From the NCBI GenBank assembly GCA_022478985.1, contig JAKSZP010013341.1, positions 78,447 to 142,446 of the forward strand: a stretch of 64,000 bases of DNA. The letters run 5' to 3'. This DNA comes from Massospora cicadina (lineage: Eukaryota > Entomophthoromycota > Entomophthoromycetes > Entomophthorales > Entomophthoraceae). Both the position numbers and the translations under genes were made by a program. The first letter of the stretch is position 1. The number at the start of each line of letters is the position of its first letter. The notes below the pieces were generated by a model. That model saw only the letters and a program-made list of their open reading frames with translations, did not search any database and had not been told where the DNA came from. Below are positions 45,640 to 57,625 of this stretch, piece after piece.

Positions 45640-47670
45640 CCGCAGATGGTGACTGCGCTGAGCAGGGGAGAAATCCCAATCAATTATTCAGAACCATCAC
45701 CGGTCCCAATGGAAATACTGAAATGACTGTGTCCCAGATTAATTGGGAGGATGTACCCATTATCACCTATCCCAACAAACCCATTTCACCTGAAGAGCTG
45801 GAACGTCTTGAGCAGCAGTTGTTAAGAGGGTATCAAATAGGACAAGGGCCCGCGGACAATAGTAGCAATCCTTTTTACCACCAATGACAGCAAGATGTGT
45901 TGTGGATGAGATATCTTGCTCATCATCAATTAAGTGTAGCTCAGATCCAAAACAATTTAATTGGGATAGAGAATATCGCCCAATACTTAATTGAATTTGT
46001 ACATCCCACCTCTAGAAATTCTCAGATGACAATCGCCTGCCATCATGCAGCCATTACTGAGTTGGTGAACTTCTCTCACAACTCCAGCCAGGTGGGCCAA
46101 ATTTTAAATGAGCGATTGGAAGCCAACTTCGCTGAGGTCCTGTTCTAGTTTGGAGGCAAATTACAACTTAGCCACTTGGGCTAATGACTGGGTAGCAGAA
46201 TTAGCACAAGAGCTAAATGACAGATTGCATCCTATCTTTGAAAATTTCTTAGAGGAAAGAGGAGTCACCGAATCTTGGGTCAGCAATATCACTCAGACTT
46301 CTATTAACGCTTCAGAGTTCATGAGGCTTAATCATGAAGCCCAAGAGGCGCAGTTAAACCATAACAATGAATTTTGTGACCAGTATTGACGTTTGAGTGC
46401 CCAAATTTTGCAGATGAAGGATGAATACACCGGAAAAATCAATTACTGGCAAACACAATTTGAGGACCAACGGGCGAAAAATGAAAAAAATCAAGACTCT
46501 ATTGATCATCTTAATCTACAGATCAATAATCTCAATGATGATGTTAATATTATTAATGAGTCAAACAATAATCTCCATGGAGAATTGAACCAGTGCAAGA
46601 AGGCAATAAAAGAAAAGGACCAAGTGATTTCCACCTTGCAACTACAAGCTACTAGCTTGAATGAGGAAATTGCAAAATTAAAGTTAAAAAACAAAATTGT
46701 GTCAATTGGGAAAATGAAATCAACGAGCGAATTTGAGCTCTGGATGATGGGCGTTGTCAGTGTGCTACAAACCACTTGACTGGAAATTCTTCCAAATATT
46801 ATGAGGAAGAAGCTTCAGAAATAGCTACCAAAATGGACGCTGGGCCACGTCAACAACTGCCTAGCAATATGGTTGCTTTGGCCAACCCTAACACCTCAAA
46901 CTGGGATATGATGCCCCAACGCCCTAGTACGCCTGGCTCTAGTCAACCAAGAAGTAATCGTGATAACCAGGAATGGGGAAGCGATAATTATAAACCAGCA
47001 AACCTGCCAGCCTTTGACAAGAATGGAAGTATTACCACATTTGTCAAACGCTTTGAAATGGCCATGCATGGGGCCAGCAACTGTAACAAAGCAGCCACTA
47101 TGATTAACTGCTTGGATGAGTGGAGCATTGAGTTGATTATGCCTCACATTAACAAAAATCCAACATATGCCAAAGTCAAGGAGGCTGTGCTTCATGAATT
47201 TGGAGGTCCAGAACGGATGTCAACCAGAAAATCTAAGTTTATGAACATTTGCTTTAAGAAAGATGAAGCAATTGACAAATTTGTGGATCAATTCTATTGC
47301 AAAGCTCAAGTTCTCTTAGGCGCATGGGCTATGGTCAATTTTGACGCTAAGATTGCACTAGAGCATGCAGTAGAACCTTACCCTAATCTATCAAACACTC
47401 TATTGCCTGCTTTCGTGCAAAACCTTGCAACATCTGAATTGGTTGACTATTTGTGCAGATGCTCAAAAATTATGGCCCTCCTAATACTGGTTACAGATTG
47501 GGACCCGCTGCCTTTGCTGGAAAGCCCTTCAAAACCAATAAGAAATTGACAGTAATCCGCCTGTAAAAAATGAGCAAAACTCAAATGCAAGAGCCCCATG
47601 GCCAGTGAGTGAAATTACTTGCTTTAATTGCAATTGTAAAGGTCACTATGCTTCCCAATGCCATCAGCAA
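45630..47670 (+). pseudogene. gag polyprotein with coiled coil and CCHC knuckle
   Basis: It runs from an ATG inside the primer site. The N-terminal part (45630-46140) is cut by TGA at 45885. A coiled-coil region (about 46390-46730) carries the heptad-rich stretch NDDVNIINESNNN. The gag core (about 46980-47460) has FVKRFEMAMHGASN and KFMNICFKKDEAIDKFVDQF. The knuckle CFNCNCKGHYASQC (about 47622-47663) is CX2CX4HX4C. Frame changes lie near 46140, 46780 and 47490; TGA at 46387 and 46777 interrupts. Structural protein of the particle. Confidence 0.8.
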
Positions 47671-47925
47671 AATGTCAACGTAGTCCTTCCTGATACCATG
47701 CAGGAGGGGAAAAGAACAAGCACAATAGATGCAGGATGCTCTATTGTGCCTAAGACACTAGTCCCACCCAATTGACAAGAAAACAATGGCCATGGGGCCT
47801 CATTTAACAATGAAATCAATTCTATTTTAGTATCAAATGAAGATTCTTCAAACATACATGCGGTAACTCGCTCCCAGAGTAAGGTTGTCATACCTGAAGC
47901 CTCTGAAGTAGTTGCTAAACCCTAT

Positions 47926-48588
47926 GTGCAACAAATACTTGAGAATATTCCAGCCAATGGGCTGAGCAATGCAGCAGATACCCCAAGCCTGAAAGGGGTC
48001 AATATAGCAATGCCAATTGACACATTCATCAATGAATGTCCCAGTATTGGGAATACTCTGAAGCACACTCTTAACTCCCTGGATTCTTCCCATATTCACT
48101 TAGTAAACTCTATTGATTCTTACTACTCTGAGTGCACTTATGTGGATATTCTGGTCAACAAGGTCAGAGTTGTAGCTATTGTTGATAGTGGAGCACCTGT
48201 AAACATTGTTTCCATAAAGCTGGTTAAGAAATTGAAAATAGCTCTGGACATTGACCATCATCAAGAATATGGGACCGCAGGCCTTAACAGCACTAAGAGT
48301 GAAGGAGCTTACAGCGCTTTGCCACTGCGATTTGGAGCTTTGGTAGTAGCCGCACCCACTATAGTGCTTCCAAATGCCAATTATGACATATTAATTGGAA
48401 CTAGTTTTTTAAGGACCTATGGGATCTCATGCAATTTTAAAGAAAACATCTTGATGATATTGGGCCAATCACTTCCAATTTATTACTCTCACAATGATAT
48501 GAAGCCCACAAGCCATCGTAGAAATTTTATCAATATATCTTATGCTGATGGGATAATACCAGTAGGATATATTCAGCGGGGGAATTAA
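47926..48588 (+). pseudogene. Aspartic protease
   Basis: The active site VAIVDSGAPVNIVS (about 48172-48213) is followed by GTAGLNSTKSEGAYSALP and the flap-side NYDILIGTSFLRTYG (about 48379-48423). The domain is complete and uninterrupted in a 220-codon frame, so it may be the best preserved part of this element. It processes Gag-Pol. Confidence 0.85.
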
Positions 48589-48639
48589 AGCTGCCCCATG
48601 CCAACTGCCATAAATGAAAATTGAGGAATACCTCTATGT

Positions 48640-48837
48640 GTGAATAAGGATGTGACAATAGCTCCAGGCCATCAACTGGTTATGAGGACTGGGACCACAC
48701 TGGATATTCCAGAAGGACTGTATGGGGAGGTTGTATCCCCGTGGCATCATTCTCAAATGGAACCTAGTGTGGCGCCTGGAATACTTATACTGGGGCATGG
48801 AGAGATTGATGTCTTACTAGCAAATTTGACCAGCTGA
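48640..48837 (+). pseudogene. dUTPase-like domain between protease and RT
   Basis: APGHQLVMRTGTTLDIPEGL then YGEVV aligns with the PGxxxxVxTG, IPxGxxGxV core of trimeric dUTPases, and GHGEIDVLLANL with YRGEIxVxLxN. The active-site parts are altered. The RSSLA position reads PWHHSQM, and the GVIDxxYRG position reads GILILGHG, without the substrate-contacting Asp. It is therefore probably a structural or inactive derivative. A colinear domain exists in the outer element at 59783-60022. dUTPase-containing Ty3-group elements have been reported from basidiomycetes. Confidence 0.65.
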
Positions 48838-49149
48838 AATATTAAGGTCAAGAAATATCAAGTAGTCACTTTTGTGCATCTGTTTCTGAGGGATGAGTTA
48901 ATATCAGCTGTCAAATTTGGTGACTTATCTGAGTTCAGCTTACCAACCAAAACCCTTGGGGCACATACTGTAATATCTCAAGAATCATTTACTGGATTAT
49001 CAGAACAACAGAAGGATGAAGCACTAGAGTTGTTTGAATGATACTCCGAAATTTTTGCCAAAGATGACCAAGATTTAGGTTGTGCAAAAGGAGTACAGCA
49101 TTTTGTTGATACTGGGGACCATATGCCTATTAGAATGAGGCCAATTTGG

Positions 49150-50400
49150 CGCCCCAGGCCAGTGACAAAATAGTCAGTGAAGAGTTAGACAAATTGTTGA
49201 AAAGTGGAATGATAGTGCCATCCAAAAGCCCGTGGGCCAGCCCTGTTTTAATTGTAAAGAAAAAAGATGGCAGCAATTGAGTTGTGATTGATTATTGACG
49301 CCTCAATGCCATTACAAAAAAAGATTCATATCCGTTGCCCAGAATTGATGATGCTCTGGACCGTCTGGGAGGGGCGAAGTACTTTACTGCAATGGACCTC
49401 ATCTCAGGATATTGGCAAATTGAGCTGCCACCAGAGGAGCAGGAAAAGTGCGCGATGATTGCTGCTCAAGGGCTTTTTCAACTGACACGCATGCCACAGG
49501 GGCTGTGTAATGCACCGGCAACCTTTCAGCGCGCAATGGACATGATTTGGGGGACCTTAAATTGTCCTGCGTTCTGGTGTACCTGGATGACATCAATGTC
49601 TTTTTGCGAACGTTTTCTGAACATCTGGAGCACCTTGAACAAGTGTTCAAATGGCTGTTGAAGGCCAATCTGAAGATAAAACCTAGAAAATGCCAATTCT
49701 TTAAAGAACAATTGGAATACCTCAGGTTCATCATTGATTCCAAGGCTTGCGGCCTCAGCCTCAAAAGGTGGAGGCGATTAACAATATGCAACCTCTGACG
49801 AGTATGAGAGATGTTCAAGTGTTCTTAGGCATGGTAGGATACTATCAAAGATTTGTGGAAGGGTTTGCAAAGATTGCCAAGCCTCTATTCCACTTACTAC
49901 AAGGAGGAGTTCGTTTTTGCTGGGCAGAGGAATGCCAACAAGCCTTTGAGGCTTTGAAAAACAAAATGAGCTTGGCGCCTATCCTCCAATATCCCAATTT
50001 CAGCAAGCCTTTTATCATACAAACTGACGCCTCATTGACTGTGATTGGTGGTGTGCTATTGCAGATTGGGGATGATGGCGAGGAGCATCCAGTCGCTTAT
50101 TGCAGCAGGACGCTGAATAAGCATGAGCGTAATTATACGGTGACTGAAAGAGAATGTCTGGCTGTCATCTATGCTTGTAAACAATTTTGGGTTTACATTC
50201 ATGGCACCAAGTTTCAAGTAGTAATGGATCACAGCTCATTATGATGGCTCCACAATCTCAAGGAACCTGAAGGATGGTTAGCCCGCTGGGCTCTGAAATT
50301 ACAAGCGTACAATTATGAAATTATTCATAGAGCTGGAGTGGCCCATCAAAATGCAGATGGACTATCGCGACTTCCTATTGTAGCTGTCCTGAGCAGTTTG
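49150..50400 (+). pseudogene. Reverse transcriptase and RNase H
   Basis: [18 protein letters not shown] (about 49222-49275) is followed by TGA codons at 49278 and 49296 within the VVIDYRRLN block. [17 protein letters not shown] and [14 protein letters not shown] follow (to about 49530). A frameshift near 49560 precedes the intact catalytic box VYLDDINVF (about 49578-49604). The connection FLGMVGYYQRFV and RNase H (TDASLTVIGGVLLQ, ERNYTVTERECLAVIYACKQ, DHSSL, HQNADGLSRLP) end near 50380. Motifs are well kept apart from stops at CGA-derived TGA codons. Confidence 0.9.
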
Positions 50401-50499
50401 GCTGATGAGCTTCATGAAAAAATGATTAACCAAAAGTATGGAGATGAGCCACCTGAAGTTCAAAAAGTGATCAAAAAAGCATTAATTGACACTGAATAT

Positions 50500-51607
50500 T
50501 GAAATGGAGTTCTATACAAGCTTAAGCCCAATGGACAACGTCAAATCTTCCCAAAACCTTCTGACCAAATGGAGATTATTACACAAGCACACAAGGCCGT
50601 CAGACATGGGGAATGACCAAGATGCTAGAATTAATTTGATCCAGTTACTATTGGGATTCCATGCAATTTGATATCCAAGATGTGCTCAATAAATGTCATT
50701 CATGCCAAATTGCAAAACCTATGAAGTCAGATGTGAAATATCATTTGATCAAACCTGACTGGGCCTGGCATACCATGTCAATTGATGTAATTGGCCCTTT
50801 GCCTGTGAGTAGCCTAGGCAACAAATACATAATTGTTGCTATTGACCATCTAACAAAATGGGTGGAAGCAAAAGCAATTTGAGACGTTGGGGCCCTAACT
50901 ACTGCCAAGTTCATTATGGATAATATTATTTATAAGCATGGATGCCCCCAGAAGATCTTGATGGACAATGGCACAAATTTTACTGCCCAAATGGTACAAC
51001 GGCTAAATGAGTTGATGTCTATCAAAGGAGTGTTGTCAACACCATACCATCCTGAGACTAATGGTATGGTAGAGCGAGTGAATGGCACTTTAGTCAGCAT
51101 TTTATGCAAAAATGCAGCCTTGGCGCCTTTGCAATGGGCAACTTCAATTAGTGCGACCATGTTTGCATACAATATTGGACACCACAGCAGCACAGGCCAC
51201 TCTCCATTTTGACTTTTGTATGGTAGACAGCCCGCTCTGCCTCCATTATTATATTCAGTACTCAGTTCAACTGACGCAATTAACCCAAATAACTATGTTG
51301 AGCAACTAGCGAAGACCCTAATCAAGTTGCAATCTGAAGCTTATCAAAATGCAATTAGTCAAAAAACTATTCAGAAGAGCTATGATGATGCTAAATGAGC
51401 TATGGTGACTAAGTTCAAGGAAGGAGATTTAGTAGTATATTGTGACACTCATAGCGCAGGCCGCGCGCACAAGCTAGCCTCGCTTTGGAAGGGTCCATTT
51501 ATTATATTGGAGAAATCATCTGAAGATGTATATACCATTAAGGATCAAGGCGGCTGGGTTGTGAATTGAGTACATGCTAAGTTCCTTCATCCATATCATA
51601 AAGAATA
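50500..51607 (+). pseudogene. Integrase without chromodomain
   Basis: The zinc-binding pair is KCHSCQIAKP (about 50692-50721) with an upstream HKAVRHG. The DDE core is SIDVIGPLPVSSLGNKYIIV (about 50778-50837), [12 protein letters not shown] (about 50955-50990) and [16 protein letters not shown] (about 51043-51090), so D, D and E are all retained. The C-terminal GPF module is FKEGDLVVYCD and WKGPFIILEK (about 51414-51515). TGA codons at about 50500, 50880, 51210, 51396 and 51566 stand in otherwise continuous protein. No chromodomain follows. Confidence 0.88.
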
Positions 51608-51725
51608 ATAATATAAAAAAGAAAAAAAAAAAAAAAAAAAAGAAAAAAAAAGAAAAAAATTAAAAAAATTAAAAATTTGGATATAATAAATATAAATATT
51701 TAATAATGAAAAAAATAATAATAAT
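51608..51725 (+). repeat. A-rich low-complexity tract before the 3' LTR
   Basis: A run of almost pure A with scattered G and T (about 51611-51660), then AT-rich sequence to about 51725, between the pol end and the purine tract at 52041-52052. It may have arisen from slippage. Confidence 0.7.
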
Positions 51726-52052
51726 TGCAAGCCATAGAGTTTATTTCATAGATTTGATGCCTCGCTGGCATTAGAACTAGGTACCCCTTCTTTGGTAGGG
51801 GGAGGAGAGTATGATCAAACCAGAGAAGCCTGTAACAGAATTGGAGAGATGCAGATTTCATACAAGTCCCAACTATCTAGACCCTGGCGGAGATGTGCCA
51901 AACCCAAGAAAGCTCAGCACCAGGCACGCTGGCCCTGTCAGCTTAGGAAAGGCTATTGAGATAATGTTTGTACTTTGAGGAATGCAAAAAGTTAGACATT
52001 GTGACCCAGGAAGAAGGGTACCCACCGCTTATATCCAGTCAAGTGGGGGAAG

Positions 52053-52923
52053 TGTTGAGTAATTGACTGGACCTAATTGTCAGATATTCAATAGGGACAT
52101 AATAATGTTAGCATGCTTAAACTTATTATGGATCATATCAGATATCAGCAATTATGGATCAGGTATATCCTAAGTATATCCAAACTTGGGATTTGTGGCC
52201 TAGCAATTTCACTTAATAATATTTGACTATGATGACATGGGCTTGAGGGCTTTGTTGGTTAGGTCAGACTTAAATTAAGTTTTGACTTAATGACTTGGGC
52301 ACGTGGGCTTTGTTGGTCTATGTCAAAATTAGTTTTTAATGTCAGTTGAGTTTTTGATCAAATTAATTACTAATTAGTGATATGAATTGCCTTGGTATGT
52401 GCTGCCAATTACATGTGAAAGAGAATCAGTTCAGCTATTTGCAGATGCATCCAAAATGCCATCTTGAGAATGATGATGGTGTTTACTCTGACCCTGAGGC
52501 TGAGCATGATGCCCTGAGTCAAAGTATTTGTAGATGTTCTTACAAACATTTTATGTGGCCAAGTGCCATTGAAAATGAGACGTCATGGGTAAGATGTGGT
52601 GAACATCAAACCCTATAAATAACCCTCAAGTTGATGCTAATAAAAAACATTCAACTACTGGACTAGTTTATAATTTAACTTATAAACTTTTTGTGTTTAG
52701 TATTTTACTTTGTATTAGTTGAGTATTTACTTGGGATCAGTAAGATCAGGGCGGCGTGCCATCGTCCAAGTAAATGACAGGGTATACAATTTGAGTACTA
52801 CCAAGAAGTTATATCTTAAATTTTAGTCACCATCCAGTCTATTGTCATCATACAATAGATGCACGAAACTTCACCCACATCTGAAGAAGAACCAGCCCTC
52901 TGAAGCAGAACCAAAATTCAACA
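52053..52923 (+). repeat. 3' LTR of the youngest element
   Basis: Same length as the 5' LTR (871 bp). It begins TGTTGAGTAATTGACTGG after aagtgggggaag and ends ATTCAACA. Differences from the 5' LTR are mostly transitions. Confidence 0.92.
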
Positions 52924-54077
52924 TTGTTGTACCAGTTGTTTCCAGATGCAGATGACTGGGTTTTTGCGGTGTTCTGCACTCATCCGCTCTTGTGGCGATC
53001 AGTAAAGGTCTTGGAGTGGGGCTTGGAGAAGACTCATACTGATGGAGCCTTTTTATGTTCCTTCTACAAGTTCTTTTTGCTGCATCAAGTGGGCCAGCCA
53101 GTGAAATTATATTTAAATGAATTCTGTGAAAAAGCCCAGGCTTTGCCATTGCCTGACGAAGTCAAAACGTCATAACTCCGTTTGACCTTGGACCCATCAG
53201 TGTGAAACTCCCCAATTTGGCAGTCGCCCCCTTCCAACATCAATCATCTTGTTGAAGCCCTTTGGGGTGGCTTCCCCACCCCAAACCAGAAGGAGCAATG
53301 TAATTTGGCCGTCATGAGTTCACCCAGATCAAACCCTATAAATATGGAAGCCAAAAAGTTGCGCGCATTTCTCAAAATGAAGGAATCTTATCCTTCTAAA
53401 CCTTTGAGTTTTTCTGAATTTGAAGCTGAACAAGGGTCTAGCCCTGAGACTAAATAAAAAGTTTCAGACAATTTTACTGAGATGATGTCACCTGCAGCCA
53501 CCCCTATAAATACCGCATCTTTAACTAGTGATACCTCTGTGAATTGCAAAGCGCTTCCCTCTGATTCCCTCCCCATTTTGGTGGAAGCTGAGGGTCCAGG
53601 TGAGGCTCGATATGAACTTATCAAAAAATGAAACAAGGATAATGGGTTTCTTTAACGCTGTGTTCCTGCGTTGCAAGTCAAAGCATGACATTGGGTTTGG
53701 GGGTGATGGCCCAGGATAAAGATGTACACCGGACCTTCAGAGCAGGTATGGAGTTGTTGGAGCCTGGAAACGCGTTTTATCACGCAAACATTATATACCA
53801 AAATGAGCTGTTTATTAGCTCTTACGGCCTGGACGAGGACCCCATTCCTGTATATCAGATTACCCCTGAGAACCCTTGTCTGACCCCTACCATGATCCGG
53901 GGCACTCAGGAGGTAGAAAAAGAGCTTCGTTCCAAATATGATAAAGTATATGCACTTGCAGAGAATGGGGTGGGATATGTGGCCTCAGTAGTAAGAGTGG
54001 CCAACTATACTTCCTCTTCTATGATTCCAAAACATAATCTTATGGCTTGCTCAAGCCAGAGGAAAAATTTTAGGTGA
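52924..54077 (+). pseudogene. gag remainder of the middle chromovirus
   Basis: It opens directly at the younger element's end with DADDWVFAVFCTHPLLWRSV and VKLYLNEFCEKAQALPLP (52924-53175), typical retro-gag text lacking its N-terminus. A 130-codon frame (53685-54077) of unknown role precedes the protease. No CCHC knuckle is visible. Stops separate the parts. Confidence 0.6.
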
Positions 54078-54081
54078 GTTA

Positions 54082-55960
54082 GTGGTGTTATCTGCTTTAA
54101 ATAAATCCCATTCTGGATACTTCTTATTGACTGCTACCCTTACATCCCCTTTGGGGAAGTTCAGCACAACTATTTTAGTGGATACCGGTGCCACTGAAGA
54201 TTTTATGGACCAAGACCTTGCTGACTACCTTGAGTTGAGTTACTCTCCAGGTGGTATGGTTAGAGGCGGGGCTTCTCAAGGTATCCCCACGCTGAAAATC
54301 ATGGGGTTAGTGGATTACCAGGTGGGCTTCTATCTTCTGTCCGACCACTTTCAAGCTATCAAGAACCTATTGTACCCCTTTATTTTGGGTGTAGAGTGGC
54401 GGAGAAAGTTTGACGTCAGGACTAATTTGAAAGAAAACACCCTATCCTTGTCTTTGATGAATGGTCACCAATTGATTGTTCCTTTGGCTGATGCCCACTA
54501 TCAGAACAAACTGACCCATTGGCCAGATATTCACACTATTTCTCTTGCCCCGTTGTTGAAGCCCTCGGTGGAGGCTCCTTTACCTTCCTGTTTGGAGGGG
54601 ATGGAATCTTCTTTTGACGCAGCTTCAGCTAACGCACTACTGGATCATTCAGAGTTTGATTGTGAGTTTAAGCTCACTGTGGATCTGGTGCATATATTTT
54701 CCCCCATTTACCCATTGACTGTCCGAGAAGAAGATGCTTTAATTGTGTGGGTGAAGGAACAGTTAGCTAAAGGTGCGATCTTTCAGCGTACCTCCCCTGT
54801 CTGCTCCCCACTTCTTTTTGTGGAGAAGGCCAATGGCACTTTACGCCCTTGAGTAAATTATGAGAATTTAAACATTGTTACTGTAACAGACCTCCATCTC
54901 ATCCCTCTAGATTCACAGATTGCGCGTTATGTAGAGAAGGTAAAAGTCTTCTCCAAGTTGGATTGCCTCAATGCGTTCAATCAGATCTGGATAAAGAAGG
55001 GACAGGAGTGGCTAACCACATTACACACCAGAAAAGGCATTTTCCAGTTTCAGGTCATGCCCTTTGGGCTTAAGAATGTCCCTGCCATCTTTCAACGCTG
55101 CATTGATGCTGCGTTGGGGGACTTGTTGGGGGTATGCGCGGTTGCCTACATGGATGATATACTGGTGTTTTCCCCTGATCAGGAATCCCATGCAGTACAA
55201 CTTTGACAAGTGGTAGAGAGGTTGAGGGACTCCCGCCTTATGCTAAAGATCAGTAAATGTAAATTCAACAAGTACCAGGTCACGTTTCTGGGCAACGTCG
55301 TGTTTGACCAAGGACATATGATAACTCCAGACATGGAGAAGGCTATTCGTGAGTGGACCACCCCCAGCTTAGTCAAGGAATTGAGGAGCATTTTTGGGGA
55401 CGTGTACGTTCCTCAAGAAGTTCACACCCAATCTCTCCGAGGTGACAGCACCCTTTTATATAAGGCTAGCGATGCCAAGGTGCTTCAGTGGTCCCCTGTT
55501 TTGGAGGATGCTTTCCAAGAAGTGAAGTGCATCCTGTTATCCACGTCCATCCTTTGCCATGTCGACCCTGTAAAGGAGTTTATTGTGTCTACATATGCTT
55601 CCAACTTTGCCATAGTGACTGCCTTGTTACAAGTGGGAGAAGATGGGACTGAGCATCCAATGGGATATTTTTATAGGAAAATGTCTCTGCCTGAGTTGAA
55701 CTACTCCATTTACGACAAGGAGTTATTAGCAGTGGTGGAGGCGCTGACTTATTGACGTCACCACTTGCATGGCTCCTCCCAACCTTTCCATGTACGTACA
55801 GATCACAGTGCCTTGCTGTACTACCGCGCTCCTCATGTCCTAACTTCACGGCAGACCTGTTGGCATGAGACCCTTGCCCAGTTTGCATTTTCATATGAGT
55901 TCACCAAGGGCAAGGAGAATGGTTTGGCGGATGCTTTAAGCTGCAACCCTGCTTTGGCCC
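54082..55960 (+). pseudogene. Protease, RT and RNase H of the middle chromovirus
   Basis: The protease motif is TTILVDTGATEDFMDQDLAD (about 54169-54228), with PFILGVEWRRKF (about 54379-54414). RT has SPVCSPLLFVEKANGTLRP, then TGA at 54850, FSKLDCLNAFNQIWIKKGQE and the intact box AYMDDILVF (about 55144-55170), then TGA at 55204. RNase H has YSIYDKELLAVVEALTY, TGA at 55753 in place of the usual Trp, and HVRTDHSALLYY. This copy keeps YMDD, unlike the two YIND chromoviruses at 22.7 and 26.9 kb. Confidence 0.85.
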
Positions 55961-56099
55961 CCAATATAAAGGAGGTAAAAATCCATAACACCCAGTTGAT
56001 GATTCTTCCAGGTAAGATTCTGCCTCAACTTCCCGATTCCATGGTCAACACGCCAGTGCTCGCACCTCTGGATAATGCAGCAGAATATAATATGTTCAG

Positions 56100-56950
56100 A
56101 AAGGTAGTTCTTTCTCAGCCACTATCAGCCAAATATACTATGGTTCTCGCTAAGAGCGCTCTGAATCAGGATAATTTATCCAGGGGTTATCACGTAAAGA
56201 ATGAGATGGTGTGGTTTCAGGGGCGCTTATGGGTTCCTGCTGGACCACTGTGCCTGGAAATCATCTGGGACCATCATGATGGAATCACCGTTGGTCATCC
56301 TGGGAAAGCAAAGACCTTGGAGTTAATACGGCGCACCTACAATTAGAAGGGCTTGCCTGCTTAAGTAGGACGGTATTGTAAAGAGTGCCTGATCTGCAAT
56401 CAGATGAAACCCAAGCATTAACTGTTAGTGGGCTTGTTGGTACCAGTACAAAAGGCGGAAGGGCCTTGGACCTCCCTATTGGTGGATTTCATTGTGGAAT
56501 CACCCGTTTCTGATGGTTATGATGCCATCAAGGTAGTGGTGGACCACTTTACAAAGTTTTCCCACTTTATTCCTTGCAGAACTACAACAACTGCTGCTAG
56601 ATGGCCAGGCTTTTCGTCACACATGTGTTTGCGCTTCATAGGTTCCTCAAGAAATCATTAGTGACTGGGGACCCCAGTTCACCTCCATCTTTTGGGAAGA
56701 GTTGTGTAAGACTCTTCAGATTCGCCCTTGCCGTTCAACTGCCTATCACCCCAATCAGATGGGCAGACCAAACGATTGAACCAGTGCTTAGAACAGTTTC
56801 TGTGGTGTTACACCGCAGCAGATCATTCAGATTGGGTTTCTCACCTTCCCATGGCCCAGTTTAACTACAACAACACTTTGCACTCTTCGATCAGTCGTTC
56901 ACCCTTTTTGCCAACCATGGCTTTAACCCCGCCTTTAACATGGAGCCCAG
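56100..56950 (+). pseudogene. Integrase of the middle chromovirus
   Basis: Zinc-binding histidines lie in IIWDHHDGITVGHPGKAK (about 56261-56314), and cysteines in CKECLICNQMKP (about 56380-56412). The core starts SLLVDFIVESPVSDGYDAI (first Asp). Frameshifts near 56600 and 56730 move through the middle Asp (visible as gtgactggggaccccag at 56661) to QSDGQTKRLNQCLEQFLWCY (about 56752-56811), where the DDE Glu position reads K. Confidence 0.75.
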
Positions 56951-57625
56951 CTGTAGTTCCAAAGTTGAAGCGTTGGTGGACTTTGCTAAGAACATCAAGA
57001 AGGTCCACCAGGGGGTTTCCACAAGTTTGGAGGCGGCTATGCTAGTTTATAAAGAGAACGCTGATGGTAAGCGCCAAGTGGGTCCAGAGTACAAGGAAGG
57101 GGATCTTGTGATGCTTGATTCTCGTAACATCCCTATCAAGCAACCATGCAAAAAGCTGGGTCCAAAAAGGATTGGTCCTTACCGCGTGGTTAGAAAGGTG
57201 GGTAATGCCTCATACCATTTGTATCTTCCCTCTGTGTTTTGGATCTTCTCCATCTTTCATGAGAGCAAGTTGAAGTTGTTTGAGTGCCCCCACCTGATAA
57301 TCCTGAGGCTTATCTTGTGGATGGGGCGCCAGAATGGGAAGTGGAGGAAATAGTAGCCTCCCACCATGTTAAAAGACTACTTGAGTACCTGTTATCCTGG
57401 AAGAGGTTTGTCATGGCTGAGAATAGTTGGGTGCCAGCACATGACTGTTTACATGCCCAAGACCTGATTGACTCATTCCATAATCATTTTCCTGAGGCTG
57501 CAGGATCAAAGTCCAAGCCAGACGTCGCTGCTATGAAGTTGTCACCCGCACATAAGAACTTCTATTTAGCGAACGCCCCTGAAGGGGTGGAGCCCAAGAA
57601 GGAGGATAGGGTAAGTCATGGCTGA
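56940..57625 (+). pseudogene. Integrase C-terminus and chromodomain
   Basis: EYKEGDLVMLDSRNIP and KRIGPYRVVRKVGNASYHLY (about 57088-57222) are the GPY module. After a frame change near 57290, WEVEEIVASHHVKRLLEYLL then SWKRF, ENSWVPAHDCL and LIDSFHNHF (about 57335-57490) form a chromodomain. Its aromatic cage positions are only partly kept (Leu for Tyr in YLL, W and W present). A tail of about 45 residues follows to the stop at 57625. Confidence 0.8.

Larger units (their letters stand above)
44749..52923 (+). mobile_element. dUTPase-bearing Ty3/gypsy element, youngest layer
   Basis: 8.2 kb with 871-bp LTRs (44749-45619 and 52053-52923) that begin TGTTGA and end TCAACA, a perfect 6-bp inverted terminus. 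Primer site, gag, protease, dUTPase-like domain, RT, RNase H, integrase, an A-rich tract and a purine tract (aagtgggggaag) follow in order. The LTRs differ at few sites, mostly C/T and G/A. The flanks (gagat, ttgtt) do not match, so the usual 5-bp duplication is absent. At least ten internal TGA codons and some frameshifts disable it. Confidence 0.9.

Noticed and set aside
49278..51398. TGA as a sense codon (alternative nuclear code)
   Set aside because: The kinase gene reads through its domains without in-frame TGA, and the TGAs in elements stand at transition-prone CGA or TGG codons, so decay explains them.
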